Of a DNA stretch of 64,000 bases, positions 32,546-42,067 are shown in pieces. The position numbers were made by a program, and so were the translations under genes. Position 1 is the first letter of the stretch; each line of letters starts with the position of its first letter. The notes under the pieces were generated by a model, which worked only from the letters and a program-made list of their open reading frames with translations, was not told the origin of the DNA and ran no database searches. Origin of the DNA: CAWCDJ01 sp963778675 (GTDB taxonomy: Bacteria; Acidobacteriota; Terriglobia; Bryobacterales; Bryobacteraceae); contig CAVZVI010000011.1 of assembly GCA_963778675.1 (NCBI GenBank), positions 1-64,000 of the forward strand, written 5' to 3'.

Positions 32546-35500
32546 TCAGTACAGCAGCTTCAGCGAAAGTTGAATCTGCCGCGACGGACCCGCCGTCCGG
32601 CTGATCACGCCGAAGCCGGGCCCCAGCACGATGTTCGCCGGCAGCCCGAAATTCACGATGTTGAAGACATTGAAGAACTCCGCCCGGAACTGCAGCACCA
32701 CGCGCTCCGGATTCCCGGCGGCCCCGATCATCGTGTCCTTGATCAGCGACACATCGAAGTTGTGGAACGCCGGACCGCGAAACGTGTTCCGCCCGAGAGT
32801 TCCAAAGCGTCCCTGGTTCGGCCCCGTTCCTCCGGGCACTCCGATCGGAATCGAGAAGTACGAGGCATTCTTCGCGCCCAACCCGAAGTAGTCCTCCCGC
32901 ACCGTGCGGCTGGTGGAGAGCACCGGCGTTCCGGCCTGGTCCGGGCGGTCCGCCCCGCTCGAGCCGGCGCCCGTCTGCTGGATTCCGGAATACACCGTGA
33001 AGGGCGATCCGCTGGTGAGGGTGGCGAGCCCCAGCACCTGCCACCCGTTCGCCGCGCGCCGCCCCAGCTGGCGAAAACCGGGCACCCGCGCCAGCGGCAG
33101 TTGCTGGATCGCGCTCATCGAGAAGACGTGCGTCACGTCGAACGTGGAGGGCCCCTTCTCCTGCCCCAGGCCGCGCGGATTCTGCGGCGCAACCTGCAGC
33201 ACCGTTCCCGACGACCCGGAGACAAAGCCGCCCAGTACGGCGCTGCTATCGTCCAGCGACTTGCTGAAGGTGTAGCTCGCCTGAAACCCCAGCCCGGCGC
33301 GCAGGGAGTTCTTCTGCACCGAAGTTTGCAGCGAATGATAGGTCGAGTGCGAGCGGTTGGTCATCACCACGATCGGACCGAAGCCCTGCTGTGCGTACGG
33401 CGCAAAGGCCGGGTCCGCGCCGCCGTAACCGTTGGGGGAATCGATCCGGGCCAGCGCGATCCCCACCGTGGCCACGTAGTTCACACTGGCCGTCACGTCC
33501 GCGAAATTCCGCTCCACCCCGGCCGTGTACGTGCCGATGTAGCCGTTGCGGAAGTTTCTGCGCCATCGCGGCGGCCGTGAGCGACTGCGGCTGGTTGTCG
33601 TGGCTGAGCGCCGCCAGGTCGCGCTCGAAGCGCAGCACGTCCATCTCGGTCCGCGGGGCCACGGCGGTCGAACTGCCGCTGGTGTAGACGGGCGCTCCGG
33701 ACACTGTGTAGACCTGGGGAAGTGAGATGCCCAATACCGAATTCTGGAACGCGACCGGCCGCCCCGGCTCAGCCGTGAGCAGCGGCGCCACTACGTAGGG
33801 CAGGCCTCCCGTCACCAGGTTGTCCTGCCACACATTCGGCAGGATGGTCGTGATCGCTCCGCCCGCGTGGAAGACCGTCTTGTCGTCCCACCGCCAGTCG
33901 ATGGACAGCCGGGGTCCCCATCCGTGCCAGTCGATCGGGTATGCCGGCTTGGTGTTGATGAGGAAACGCGCGCGCGCGCCCGGGGTTTCGGCGTCTACCG
34001 CCCGCCCCGAAGCGTCTTCGAACACCAGCCCCGAGGTCCGGTCGGCGCCCTCCCGGATCGGCGTGTTCACTTCGTAGCGCAGCCCGTAGTTGATCGCCAG
34101 CCGCTGCGAGACCTTCCAGTTGTCCTGAAAATAGAAATTGTAGGCATCGCGCCGCACCGCGCTGTCTCCCATGCGCTCGCCCTGCGCGAACAGCGGCGGC
34201 GCGGCGGTCACGGTGTAGGAAAACGGGGTTGCCGTCAACAGCCCGGTGAGCGAATCGGGCAGCAGATCGCCCGGGTGGATATCGTGCAGGCCGCTGCGCG
34301 AACGGATCTCCACCGGTGAGTATGCCGCACCGCCGCCGAAGGTGTACGAGCCGTTGGGCGCCGTGCCGAAGAGCGTGGTGTCGCGGTTGAACCGTGCCTC
34401 CGCGCCGAACTTGAAGGTGTGCGCGCCGCGCGTCCATGTGAAGTTCTGGCGGAACTGAAACAGGTTGCCGAAGGAGGCAATGATCGAACCTGCCGGCGTG
34501 TTGAAGCCCTCGTATAGAGCGTCGGCGTAGTTTAGCGCGGGCTGCGTCCGGTTGAGCGTCGGAAAATTGGGAGTCGACCGCACGAACCCGATCGAGGACT
34601 CCCACGCGAACCGCGCCGATTGCGTCCGCGAGTAGGTCAGCCCGGCGTTCCTCTGGTGGTCGAAAAACGGGACGGCGAACGACGGGTCGATGGCTGTCTG
34701 GCTGGGATTCGTCACCGGCCCTTCGACGTTGTTCAGGTTGAAGCGGAAGAACAGGCGCGACTTCTCCGAGACACGATGGTCAATGCGCGTCGAGAACTGG
34801 TCGGTGCGCGTGCCGATTTTCGAGGAGATCGCATAGGTCCGGCCGCCGTAAGCACCTGAAGGGTCGTTCGGCAGGGGATACCGCGCCAGCACCGGCGCAA
34901 TCCGCGGATCCACGGGCACGGTCAGCACGTCGCCCGGGAAGGCCGTGCTGTCCAGACCGAGGCGTTCCTGCGCGGTCGGAACGGGCAGCACCTGGGTCGT
35001 CCCCAGCACCTGGCGGAACCCCTGGTATTGGCCGAACCAGTAGGTGCGGTTGCGCCGGACCGGCCCCCCGACGGTGAAACCGAATTCGTTCCGGTTAAAC
35101 GGCGGGATGCGCCCCGGCTGCGCGACCGACCGCCGGTCGAAAAAGTTGCGCGCGTCGAACGCCGCATTGCGCACGAACTCGAAGACGCTGCCGTGCAGGT
35201 CATTGGTCCCGCTCTTGGTAATGACCTCGGTGAATCCCGCGGCGCCATGGCCGACCGAGGCCGGCAGCACGCCGGAGCTTGAATTGATCTCCTGGATGGC
35301 GTCGACGTTGAAGTTGGAAAACGTGGCCCCGCCCATCTCCGGGTCCGTGGTGTCGATTCCGTCCATGGCGAACACGGTGGCCGCGCCGCGCTGTCCGTTC
35401 ACCGTGAACTGCTGGGTGAAGTTCGCCGCGCCGTTGGCATCGGTCTGCGTGCCGGCGGCCAGCAGGAGCAACTGGCTGAAATCCCGTTTGTTGAGCGGCA

Positions 35501-35894
35501 GGGCCGAAACCTGGCTGCTCGAAAGCTGCTCGCCCCCGGTGGATTCGCCCGCCTGGGATGCGCCGGGTTCGAGCGTCACGCCGCCCTCCGGGGAGAGTAC
35601 CAGCGAATCCTTCCTGCGCATTCCGGGGCTGATCTCCACAACCGCCGGCGCGGCTGTCCGGCCGCTCCATTCCACCGTCAGCGCGTACCGGCCCGGCGTC
35701 AGACTGGCGAATGCGAAGGCGCCGGCCGCGTCCGTACGGCGTTCGATCGACTGTCCCGACAGGCGCAGTTCGATACGAGCCCCCGCCACCGGCTCACCCG
35801 TACGGTTTCTCAGGATACCCTGCCACGACCCGGTCTGGTCCTGCGCCGCCCCCAGGGCTATGACTGCTGCCAAGGCAGCCGCTAGTTTGATCAT
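32546..35894 (-). pseudogene. TonB-dependent receptor, Oar-like, with a one-base frameshift
   Basis: A signal peptide (MIKLAAALAAVIALGAA) and a carboxypeptidase-regulatory domain (about 25-110: GSWQGILRNRTGEPVAGARI, TDAAGAFAFASLTPGRYALT) precede a plug with QRGAATVFAMDGIDTTDPEM and GTNDLHGSVFEFVRNAAFDA, then a long beta-barrel. Near 33555 the reading frame is lost: ATGGCGCAGAAACTTCCGC has one A more than expected for AMAQNFRNGYIGTY. The barrel continues in the next frame to 32546, ending in QIQLSLKLLY. Restored length is about 1115 residues, normal for the family. The single-base change in an A-run could be a true mutation or a sequencing error. It would import large substrates such as glycans across the outer membrane. 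Confidence 0.85.
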
Positions 35895-36013
35895 TGACCG
35901 CAGCATAGCGAGGTGCGCCTGGTACCGCAAATAGCCGTTCGGATAACTACCGGTTTCGAATTTGTGCAACTTCCGGCGTTCGATTCCGTCTATTCCTGTA
36001 GGAGGTCAGGATC

Positions 36014-36217
36014 ATGAGCAGCATGACAAACCGTTTGGAACTCTATGGGGCAATCCTGGCCCTCATCGAGCGGAAGCGACTGGAAACGCGCGACGACTCG
36101 CTCGGTGCCTCGATCGAAAAGCTGATTGTGGAAAGCCAGTTCCGCGAACTCGAGGCGGAAATCCTCGAAGACCCCGGGGCTTTCGAGCCCTGGCTCATTC
36201 GCCGCCGGCCCAACTGA
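36014..36217 (+). CDS. small hypothetical protein
   Basis: 67 residues, Glu/Leu-rich and probably helical (MSSMTNRLELYGAILALIER, LGASIEKLIVESQFRELEAE, ending WLIRRRPN). A strong ribosome site (AGGAGGTCAGG) lies before the ATG. It has no membrane segment. It stands between the TonB receptor and the NRAMP-like gene. The family is not recognised. Confidence 0.6.
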   Translation: MSSMTNRLELYGAILALIERKRLETRDDSLGASIEKLIVESQFRELEAEILEDPGAFEPWLIRRRPN

Positions 36218-36337
36218 TCTCTTACCCCAAAACTCCCGCCAATTCCGCCGTTTTTTAGCCCTCGCGGGCTACAATGGCTAGGCAGGGTGCGGCCGACGCC
36301 GCCCCGCTTTCCCCAGCCATGAGAGACGGCGCGATAC

Positions 36338-37627
36338 ATGACGAGAGATACCGGGCGCGACATCTCTGCGAAGCACCCTCGCCGCACCCCCGGTGCGGGC
36401 CTGCTGCGCTACCGCCTGGCTGCCCTGCTTGCGGTTCTCGGCCCCGGGTTCATCACCGCCAACGTTGACAACGATCCCGGCGGAATCCTCACCTACTCGC
36501 AGGCCGGCGCGAAGTTTGGCTACTCCCTGTTGTGGACCCTGGTTCCCACCACCATCGCGCTGATCGTGGTGCAGGAGATGGCCGCGCGCATGGCGGTCGC
36601 CACCGGCAAGGGCCTCTCGGACCTCATCCGCGAAGAGTTCGGCCTGCGCATGACCTTCTTCACCATGCTGGTCCTGACGCTCGCCGATCTCGGCAACATC
36701 ATTGCCGAGTTCGCCGGCCTCGCCTCCGGCATGGGGATCTTCGGCATCAGCAAGTACATCTGCGTGCCCCTCGGGGCCGCCCTGGTCTGGTCGGTGATCG
36801 TGCACGGATCGTACAAGCCGGTAGAGCGCATCCTCATCCTGTTCTCGCTGATTTACTTCGCCTACCCCGTATCCGCGCTGATGTCGCATGCCGATTGGAG
36901 CACGGCGCTCATCAAGACGGCCATCCCGGAGTTCCGTTCCGACCCGGCATACATCACCATGATCGTCGGCCTGATCGGTACCACCATCACGCCCTGGATG
37001 CAGTTCTACCTGCAGGCGTCGCTGGTCGAAAAGGGCGTGTCGAGGCGCGAATACCGGCTCGTCCGCTGGGACGTGGTGCTGGGCTGCATCATTACGGACG
37101 TGGTGGCGTTCTTCATCGTGGTGGCCTGCGCCGCCACGCTGTTTCAATCCGGACACCGCAACATTTCCGACGCCGCCGAAGCGGCCGTGGCGCTCGAGCC
37201 ATTCGCCGGCCGCTTCGCCTCTATCCTCTTCGCCGCCGGCCTGGTCAACGCCTCGCTGCTTTCCGCCGCGATCCTCCCGCTGGCCACGGCGTACAACGTG
37301 TGCGAAGGCCTGGGCTTCGAATCGGGCGTGAACCGCGGCTTCTTCGAAGCGCCCATTTTCTACTCGCTCTACACGTTCCTGATCGTTCTGGGCGCGGGCT
37401 GCGTCCTCATTCCCCGCTTGCCGTTGATGAAGGTGATCCTGCTCTCGCAGGTTGCCAACGGCGTGCTCATTCCGTTCGTCCTGATCTTCATGCTGATCCT
37501 CATCAACCGGAAGGGCCTGATGGACGACATGAAGAACGGGCCGTGGGCCAACCTGATCGCAGGCTCCACGGTGGTCGTCATGATCGGGCTTACCGCGATG
37601 ATGCTGTGGACTTCGCTCGCGTCCTGA
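36338..37627 (+). CDS. NRAMP-like metal-ion transporter
   Basis: 429 residues, about 11 transmembrane helices. TM1 contains GPGFITANVDNDPGGILTYS, matching the DPGN metal-site region of NRAMP but reading DPGG. TM6 contains IGTTITPWMQFYLQASLVEK where canonical NRAMPs have A-M-P-H. Other family features are YSLLWTLVPTTIALIVVQEM and the conserved SAAILPLATAYNVCEGLG. Loss of the metal-binding Asn and Met suggests a divergent NRAMP-related branch whose ion may differ from Mn/Fe. A TACAAT element lies at 36270-36275. Confidence 0.85.
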   Translation: MTRDTGRDISAKHPRRTPGAGLLRYRLAALLAVLGPGFITANVDNDPGGILTYSQAGAKFGYSLLWTLVPTTIALIVVQEMAARMAVATGKGLSDLIREEFGLRMTFFTMLVLTLADLGNIIAEFAGLASGMGIFGISKYICVPLGAALVWSVIVHGSYKPVERILILFSLIYFAYPVSALMSHADWSTALIKTAIPEFRSDPAYITMIVGLIGTTITPWMQFYLQASLVEKGVSRREYRLVRWDVVLGCIITDVVAFFIVVACAATLFQSGHRNISDAAEAAVALEPFAGRFASILFAAGLVNASLLSAAILPLATAYNVCEGLGFESGVNRGFFEAPIFYSLYTFLIVLGAGCVLIPRLPLMKVILLSQVANGVLIPFVLIFMLILINRKGLMDDMKNGPWANLIAGSTVVVMIGLTAMMLWTSLAS

Positions 37628-37632
37628 AGCGC

Positions 37633-38886
37633 TCAGTCTCCCTGGAATTTCACTTGCCGGATGGGACCGATCCCGAACACGAAGCAGGCCGCCGCCACCA
37701 GTACTACCACCGCTGCGACCACGAACGCCAGGTAGAACTGCCCGGTGCGCTGCAGCACCTCTCCCGTCACCCAGGGCGCCGCCACCCCTGCCAGGTTGGC
37801 GAAGCCGTTCTGTAACCCCGTCCACTTTCCCGCCGCCCTGGGCCCCGCCAGCGTCTGCGTGATCGCAAACACGTTCGAGGTGTAGCACCCGAAGCACAGG
37901 CACGCCAGCACCAGCAGGGGCATGGCGATGTCGTCGCTCTTGATCACCGCTACCGGCAGGATGATCGTCGAAAGCGTCAGCCCCACCCCGGCGAACGTCT
38001 TGCGGACCCGGGTGGGGGTCGCGCCGCGCGCAATGAAGCGGTCGGACAGCCAGCCGCACACCACGCTCGCCAGGGCCACCGCCAGAAACGACATCGATCC
38101 GAATACCGCCATCCTGGCCTTGTCGAAGTGGCGTTCCTTTTCGAGGTACGCGGGCAGCCAGGTAATGAGGAAATACCAGTAGTAGTTCGAACAGAACAGC
38201 CCGATCGCGGTGAACCAGACTGCGCGCTCGCGCAGCAACTCCGGCGTACTGGGCGCATCGCTGGCGCGGTCCGTACGCGCGGCTACGCCCTGGCCGCGCG
38301 GCATCCAGATCAGCCACGGCACCAGCCACAGAAAGCTGCTGAAACCGAGCGCGAGAAAGAACGCCCGCCATCCGTACGTCGCCATCAGCAAACCGCCCAG
38401 CAGCGTACCGAGCGCCGGCCCGCCCTTTGTCCCCGCGTCGATCAGGGCGTTGGCGAAGCCGCGGTGGTGCTCCGGAAAATTATTTGCCAGAATGCGCGAA
38501 TAAGCCGGATAGGCGATGGATTCACCCATCCCCAGCACCAGGCGCAGCGCGAACAGCATTGCGAACGTCTGCGCCACCCCCGTCACGGCCGTCGCACCGG
38601 ACCACAGAAAGAACCCGATTGCGTACACCCAGCAGACGTTGAACCGGTCCACCAGCCAGCCGGCCACCACGAACAACTGGGAGGCGGCGTAGGTCCAGAA
38701 GAATGCCGACCCCAGCAGCCCGAGGGAGTAGTCCGAAAGGTGCAACTCCCGCTGAATATCGGTGGCGCCGACCGAGAGGTTCGCGCGATCGACATAATTC
38801 AGGAAGGCGGAGAAAACGAGCAGGGCGAGAACTAGCCACTCGGTTCGGGACAGGGCCGTCCGGCTGGGTGCCGCTGAGGGAGTCAC
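37633..38886 (-). CDS. MFS transporter (anion:cation symporter-like)
   Basis: 417 residues with twelve predicted helices. The first helix is followed by YVDRANLSVGATDIQRELHL, and the loop 2-3 signature SQLFVVAGWLVDRF is present. Later RLVLGMGESIAYPAYSRILA resembles the organic-anion (ACS/GudP/ExuT) branch of the major facilitator superfamily, which imports sugar acids. It ends 5 bp from the convergent NRAMP-like gene and diverges from the PAP2 gene. The substrate is inferred only at family level. Confidence 0.85.
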   Translation of the reverse strand: MTPSAAPSRTALSRTEWLVLALLVFSAFLNYVDRANLSVGATDIQRELHLSDYSLGLLGSAFFWTYAASQLFVVAGWLVDRFNVCWVYAIGFFLWSGATAVTGVAQTFAMLFALRLVLGMGESIAYPAYSRILANNFPEHHRGFANALIDAGTKGGPALGTLLGGLLMATYGWRAFFLALGFSSFLWLVPWLIWMPRGQGVAARTDRASDAPSTPELLRERAVWFTAIGLFCSNYYWYFLITWLPAYLEKERHFDKARMAVFGSMSFLAVALASVVCGWLSDRFIARGATPTRVRKTFAGVGLTLSTIILPVAVIKSDDIAMPLLVLACLCFGCYTSNVFAITQTLAGPRAAGKWTGLQNGFANLAGVAAPWVTGEVLQRTGQFYLAFVVAAVVVLVAAACFVFGIGPIRQVKFQGD

Positions 38887-38893
38887 AGGACGC

Positions 38894-38899
38894 TATTCT
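38894..38899 (+). promoter_or_regulatory. -10 hexamer TATTCT before the PAP2 gene
   Basis: TATTCT ends 6 nt before the ATG at 38906, and no ribosome site intervenes. It lies in the 19-bp gap between divergent start codons. Confidence 0.4.
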
Positions 38900-38905
38900 A
38901 TCGGA

Positions 38906-39697
38906 ATGCGCGCGTCCGAGTGGATCGACCTCGCCGTCTTCGCATTCCTGACCGCACTCGCATGGGTGCGCCGGATCGCATTCCGGCCGCGAGCGATCGT
39001 GACCGGGCTGGGAGCCGCGGCCATCGCGGGAACCCTGCTCGCAGCCCGGTTCGCGCCTTCCATCTTCCGCGATTGGCTGCCGGCCGCCTTGCTCCTCATG
39101 GTCTACTGGCAGGCCGGGCAGTTCTTCGACCGGCCCGACGAAAAGCTGCAGGCGAGGCTGCTGGCGCTGGATGGCCGCACGGCCCTGCCGTTTGCCGCGC
39201 GCCTCTCGACCAACCCTGCCGGACGCCTTCTGCTGGCTTACGTGGAACTGGCCTACCTGCTTTGCTATCCAATGGTTCCCCTGGCACTCGGCACGCTCTA
39301 CCTGCTGCACGCGCGCGCCGAGGCCGATCGCTTCTGGACGGTCGTCCTGACGGCTACGTATGCCTGCTACCTGATGGTCCCCTTTGTCCAGACCCTGCCC
39401 CCGCGGTCGCTCGGCGGACCGCAGCGCAGCGGTCCGGCCCCCGGGCCGGTTCGCCGCTTCAACCTGTGGATCCTGCGGCACGCCAGCATCCAGATGAATA
39501 CCTTTCCCAGCGCCCACGTGGCGGCCTCCATGGCCTGCGCCTTCGTACTCTTGCGGATCTCGCTGCCCGCGGGCGCCCTGTTTCTGGCTGTCGCGCTGAG
39601 CATCGCGATGGGGGCTGTGCTGGGCCGCTACCACTACTTCGCGGACGCCATCCTCGGCGCCGCGGTCGCACTGGCCGCCGCGTTAACGCTTGGATAG
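38906..39697 (+). CDS. PAP2-superfamily membrane phosphatase
   Basis: 263 residues with about six hydrophobic helices. The C-terminal part carries the phosphatase signatures: NTFPSAHVAASMACAFVLLR (motif 2, SxH) and RYHYFADAILGAAVALAAAL (motif 3, catalytic His and Asp). Motif 1 (KxxxxxxRP) is not clear upstream, although a charged loop precedes. Such enzymes dephosphorylate undecaprenyl pyrophosphate or lipids, or form vanadate-type haloperoxidase folds. TATTCT with 6-nt spacing supports this start. Confidence 0.75.
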   Translation: MRASEWIDLAVFAFLTALAWVRRIAFRPRAIVTGLGAAAIAGTLLAARFAPSIFRDWLPAALLLMVYWQAGQFFDRPDEKLQARLLALDGRTALPFAARLSTNPAGRLLLAYVELAYLLCYPMVPLALGTLYLLHARAEADRFWTVVLTATYACYLMVPFVQTLPPRSLGGPQRSGPAPGPVRRFNLWILRHASIQMNTFPSAHVAASMACAFVLLRISLPAGALFLAVALSIAMGAVLGRYHYFADAILGAAVALAAALTLG

Positions 39698-39991
39698 TCC
39701 CGGTGGCGCTTAGGGCTGCCTGGGGGGATAAACGGTGCCGGTTCCACGGGCCCGTTCTGTAGGATGCTTTAACATCCCCGTGGTTCCGCAAGCAGGGGAA
39801 AAGGCGAAAACCCTGCGACACATCCCCTCAGGCTGCCGTAAGCCGTTGACGCGAATAAGCCATCCGCCGGCCTCCCGGCCTTTCCCTCCGGCCGGCGGTC
39901 CGCAGGCCCAAACGGGCAAAACTCCTGCTCTGGCACCCTTGAATCAGTGCACGACGCTCTCCATTGTGCTCTACTGCTACCATCGAAGCAT
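39698..39991. other. intergenic stretch with a strong GC hairpin
   Basis: About 290 bp. CCGCCGGCC at 39864-39872 and GGCCGGCGG at 39890-39898 form a perfect 9-bp stem with a 17-nt loop, not followed by a T-run. Other short complementary segments upstream (CCCCTG, CAGGGG) hint at a structured leader. I compared it mentally with common riboswitch cores and found no match. Confidence 0.35.
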
Positions 39992-41098
39992 ATGGGCTCC
40001 GCGCGTAGCCTGTCGCGCCGTTCACTGCTGGTTTCCGGATTCGCAGCCACACGCCTCCTCGGCCAGGGAGGCAAAGGTTCCGTCTTCCCGGCCGATTCCA
40101 GGCGGTATTCCGACCCGGCCACCGAACTCGATGTCTTCCGCCTCACCGACCCCAGCTACACCGCCATCCTGCCGGCCTCGTACAACCGTGCCGTCGCCAA
40201 GAACGATAGCTGGCTGATCTTCAGTTGCGACCGCACGGGATCGCCCCAGGCCTTCCGCATGGACCTCAAGACCGCCCAGACGCGCCAGCTCACCGAGGTC
40301 GAGGGCCTGGACCCGAATTCGCTCACCCTGACCCCCGATAACCGTTCGTTCTGCTTCTTTGCCGGCCGGTCGCTTCACATCGCCGCCATCAGCTCACTGC
40401 GCCCGCGCGAACTGTACACGGTTCCCGAAGAATGGAAGCGGCTGCCGGGGCTGAACGTCGGCCCGGATGGAACCCACGCCGCGTTCTGCGAATCCCGCGG
40501 CGGGAACTCGCGGCTTCGCATGGTTTCGCTCCGGCAGGGCCTTGCCCGCACCGTGGCTGAGGCGTCCTTTGCCGTGAGCGACCCCATCGCGCGGCCCATG
40601 CGCGCACAGGTTCTCTACCGCCAGGGAGACGAAGCGTTGTGGCTGGTGAATTCCGATGGCGAGCAGAATCGCAAGCTGCGACTCGCGGGGGGCCGCATCG
40701 GGCCGGCCGACTGGGCGCCGGACGGAAAGACCCTGCTCTACCTGAACTACCCGGAAGACCCGCGGCAGTTAAACACCATCCGCGAGCACACCCCGGACAC
40801 CAATACCGACAAACTGGTGGCCAAGACCAGCCAGTTTGTCAGCTTCGGGTTCAATCACGATACGTCGGTGTTTGTGGGCGCCAGCCGCAACGCCGGTTCC
40901 CCCTACCTGCTGCTGCTGCTGCGCGTCACGCGCCGGGAACTGACCGTCTGCGAGCACAAGGCGAGCCGCCCCGAACTGGTGGCTCCCCGCTTTTCGGCGG
41001 ATAGCCAGCGCATCTACTTCCAGAGCGACCGCCACGGCAAACTGGCGATCTACGACATGCACGTCGAGAAGCTCGTCGAAAGAACCGACGAGGGATAA
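39992..41098 (+). CDS. oligogalacturonate lyase-like / TolB-type propeller protein
   Basis: 368 residues. An N-terminal twin-Arg-like signal (SLSRRSLLVSGFAATRLLG) precedes a seven-blade propeller. It has PASYNRAVAKNDSWLIFSCD, FRMDLKTAQTRQLTEVEGLD, GPADWAPDGKTLLYLNYPED and PRFSADSQRIYFQSDRHGKL. The early blades resemble the oligogalacturonate lyase (PL22) fold and the last resemble TolB/WD40-like repeats. PL22 Mn ligands (His/Gln cluster) cannot be placed, so lyase activity is doubtful. The start follows a CTACTGCTACCAT region without a clear ribosome site. Confidence 0.65.
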   Translation: MGSARSLSRRSLLVSGFAATRLLGQGGKGSVFPADSRRYSDPATELDVFRLTDPSYTAILPASYNRAVAKNDSWLIFSCDRTGSPQAFRMDLKTAQTRQLTEVEGLDPNSLTLTPDNRSFCFFAGRSLHIAAISSLRPRELYTVPEEWKRLPGLNVGPDGTHAAFCESRGGNSRLRMVSLRQGLARTVAEASFAVSDPIARPMRAQVLYRQGDEALWLVNSDGEQNRKLRLAGGRIGPADWAPDGKTLLYLNYPEDPRQLNTIREHTPDTNTDKLVAKTSQFVSFGFNHDTSVFVGASRNAGSPYLLLLLRVTRRELTVCEHKASRPELVAPRFSADSQRIYFQSDRHGKLAIYDMHVEKLVERTDEG

Positions 41099-41108
41099 AG
41101 TGTGTTGC

Positions 41109-41996
41109 CTACCGGGCCACCGTCTCTTTGGGCGTTGCCAGATACCCGATGATCATGTTTTTCTGCACCTGGTTGATCACCAGTTCGTACGGAATACGGC
41201 CGCCCTTGGCGGTGTAGAACTGAACCGGCTCGTTGATGTTCCGGTCTTTCTTTTCGGTGAGTTTGTCGTCCGCCATGACTTCGACGGTGTAGCGGTTCTT
41301 CTTCGGGTCGGTCTTTTTCAACAACAGGGTGATATCGGCGACCCGCTGCCGCTGCTTCGTCTTGGCCAGCTTGATATCGAAATAGTTGCGCTCCCCCTTC
41401 ATCTTCAGGGCAGCCAGCTCGTTGCCGTTGGTCGCGACGAGGCCGCTCTGCACCCCCAAGTCCCCCTTTACCGACTTGAGTTCGGTGATCGTCTTCTCTA
41501 GTTCCGCCTGGGTGGCGGCCGCCTGGGTCTTCACGGTCCCGACGTCGCTCGAGACGCCGGCGATCTTCGCATCGGCGTTGCTCGCCACCTGCTTCACGTC
41601 GCTCTTCACGCCGCTGATTTCGGTGCCCATCTGCTGGGCGACCCTGGCCTGCTCCGCTTCCAGTTGTTTCGCCAACTGATCGGCATGCGCCTGCGCCTCT
41701 GCTTTTACCTGGCTGGCGGATGACCGTGCCTGCTGCCTTGCCGCCTCCAGCTCTTCCTTCAAAGTCTCGATGTGCCGCATCTGCGAATTGGTCGTCACGG
41801 ACGACGCATCGCGCAAGTTGCTTACCTCGGTCATCAGAGACTCGCGGAGCTTGGCCATGTCCGACCGGACATTGGACATTTGAACGAAAAGGTAAACGTT
41901 GGCGGCCACCAGGGCGATCAGGGCGCCGGCCACCAGGGCGGTCATCATGCCCGAGCGCTGGGGCTCCGGCTGCGAATTGCTCGTTATGGGACTCAC
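41109..41996 (-). CDS. membrane-anchored coiled-coil protein
   Basis: 295 residues from GTG 41996. One transmembrane helix (MMTALVAGALIALVAANVYLF, about 17-37) is followed by a long coiled coil (about 40-190, rich in Gln/Ala/Lys: LEELEAARQQARSSASQVKA type). A C-terminal beta domain (KGERNYFDIKLAKTKQRQRV, ADITLLLKKTDPKKNRYTVE, NMIIGYLATPKETV) follows. AAAGGAG precedes the start and TATACT lies further upstream. It probably anchors a periplasmic or cytoplasmic complex. The family appears in Acidobacteria; function is unknown. Confidence 0.7.
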   Translation of the reverse strand: MSPITSNSQPEPQRSGMMTALVAGALIALVAANVYLFVQMSNVRSDMAKLRESLMTEVSNLRDASSVTTNSQMRHIETLKEELEAARQQARSSASQVKAEAQAHADQLAKQLEAEQARVAQQMGTEISGVKSDVKQVASNADAKIAGVSSDVGTVKTQAAATQAELEKTITELKSVKGDLGVQSGLVATNGNELAALKMKGERNYFDIKLAKTKQRQRVADITLLLKKTDPKKNRYTVEVMADDKLTEKKDRNINEPVQFYTAKGGRIPYELVINQVQKNMIIGYLATPKETVAR

Positions 41997-42067
41997 GTCA
42001 CGAAACTCCTTTGGTACTGCAGTACTTCCTTCCAGTATAGATGGCCCGAGGCATCCCGTTGGTTTCG

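Noticed and set aside
36245..36275. Rho-independent terminator at the T-run and AGCCC/GGGCT hairpin
   Set aside because: The T-run precedes the hairpin on the plus strand, and on the minus strand the hairpin is followed by A residues. Neither orientation fits.
39760..39990. Riboswitch upstream of the propeller gene
   Set aside because: Compared with cyclic-di-GMP, cobalamin, glycine and SAM consensus cores; key invariant segments are missing.
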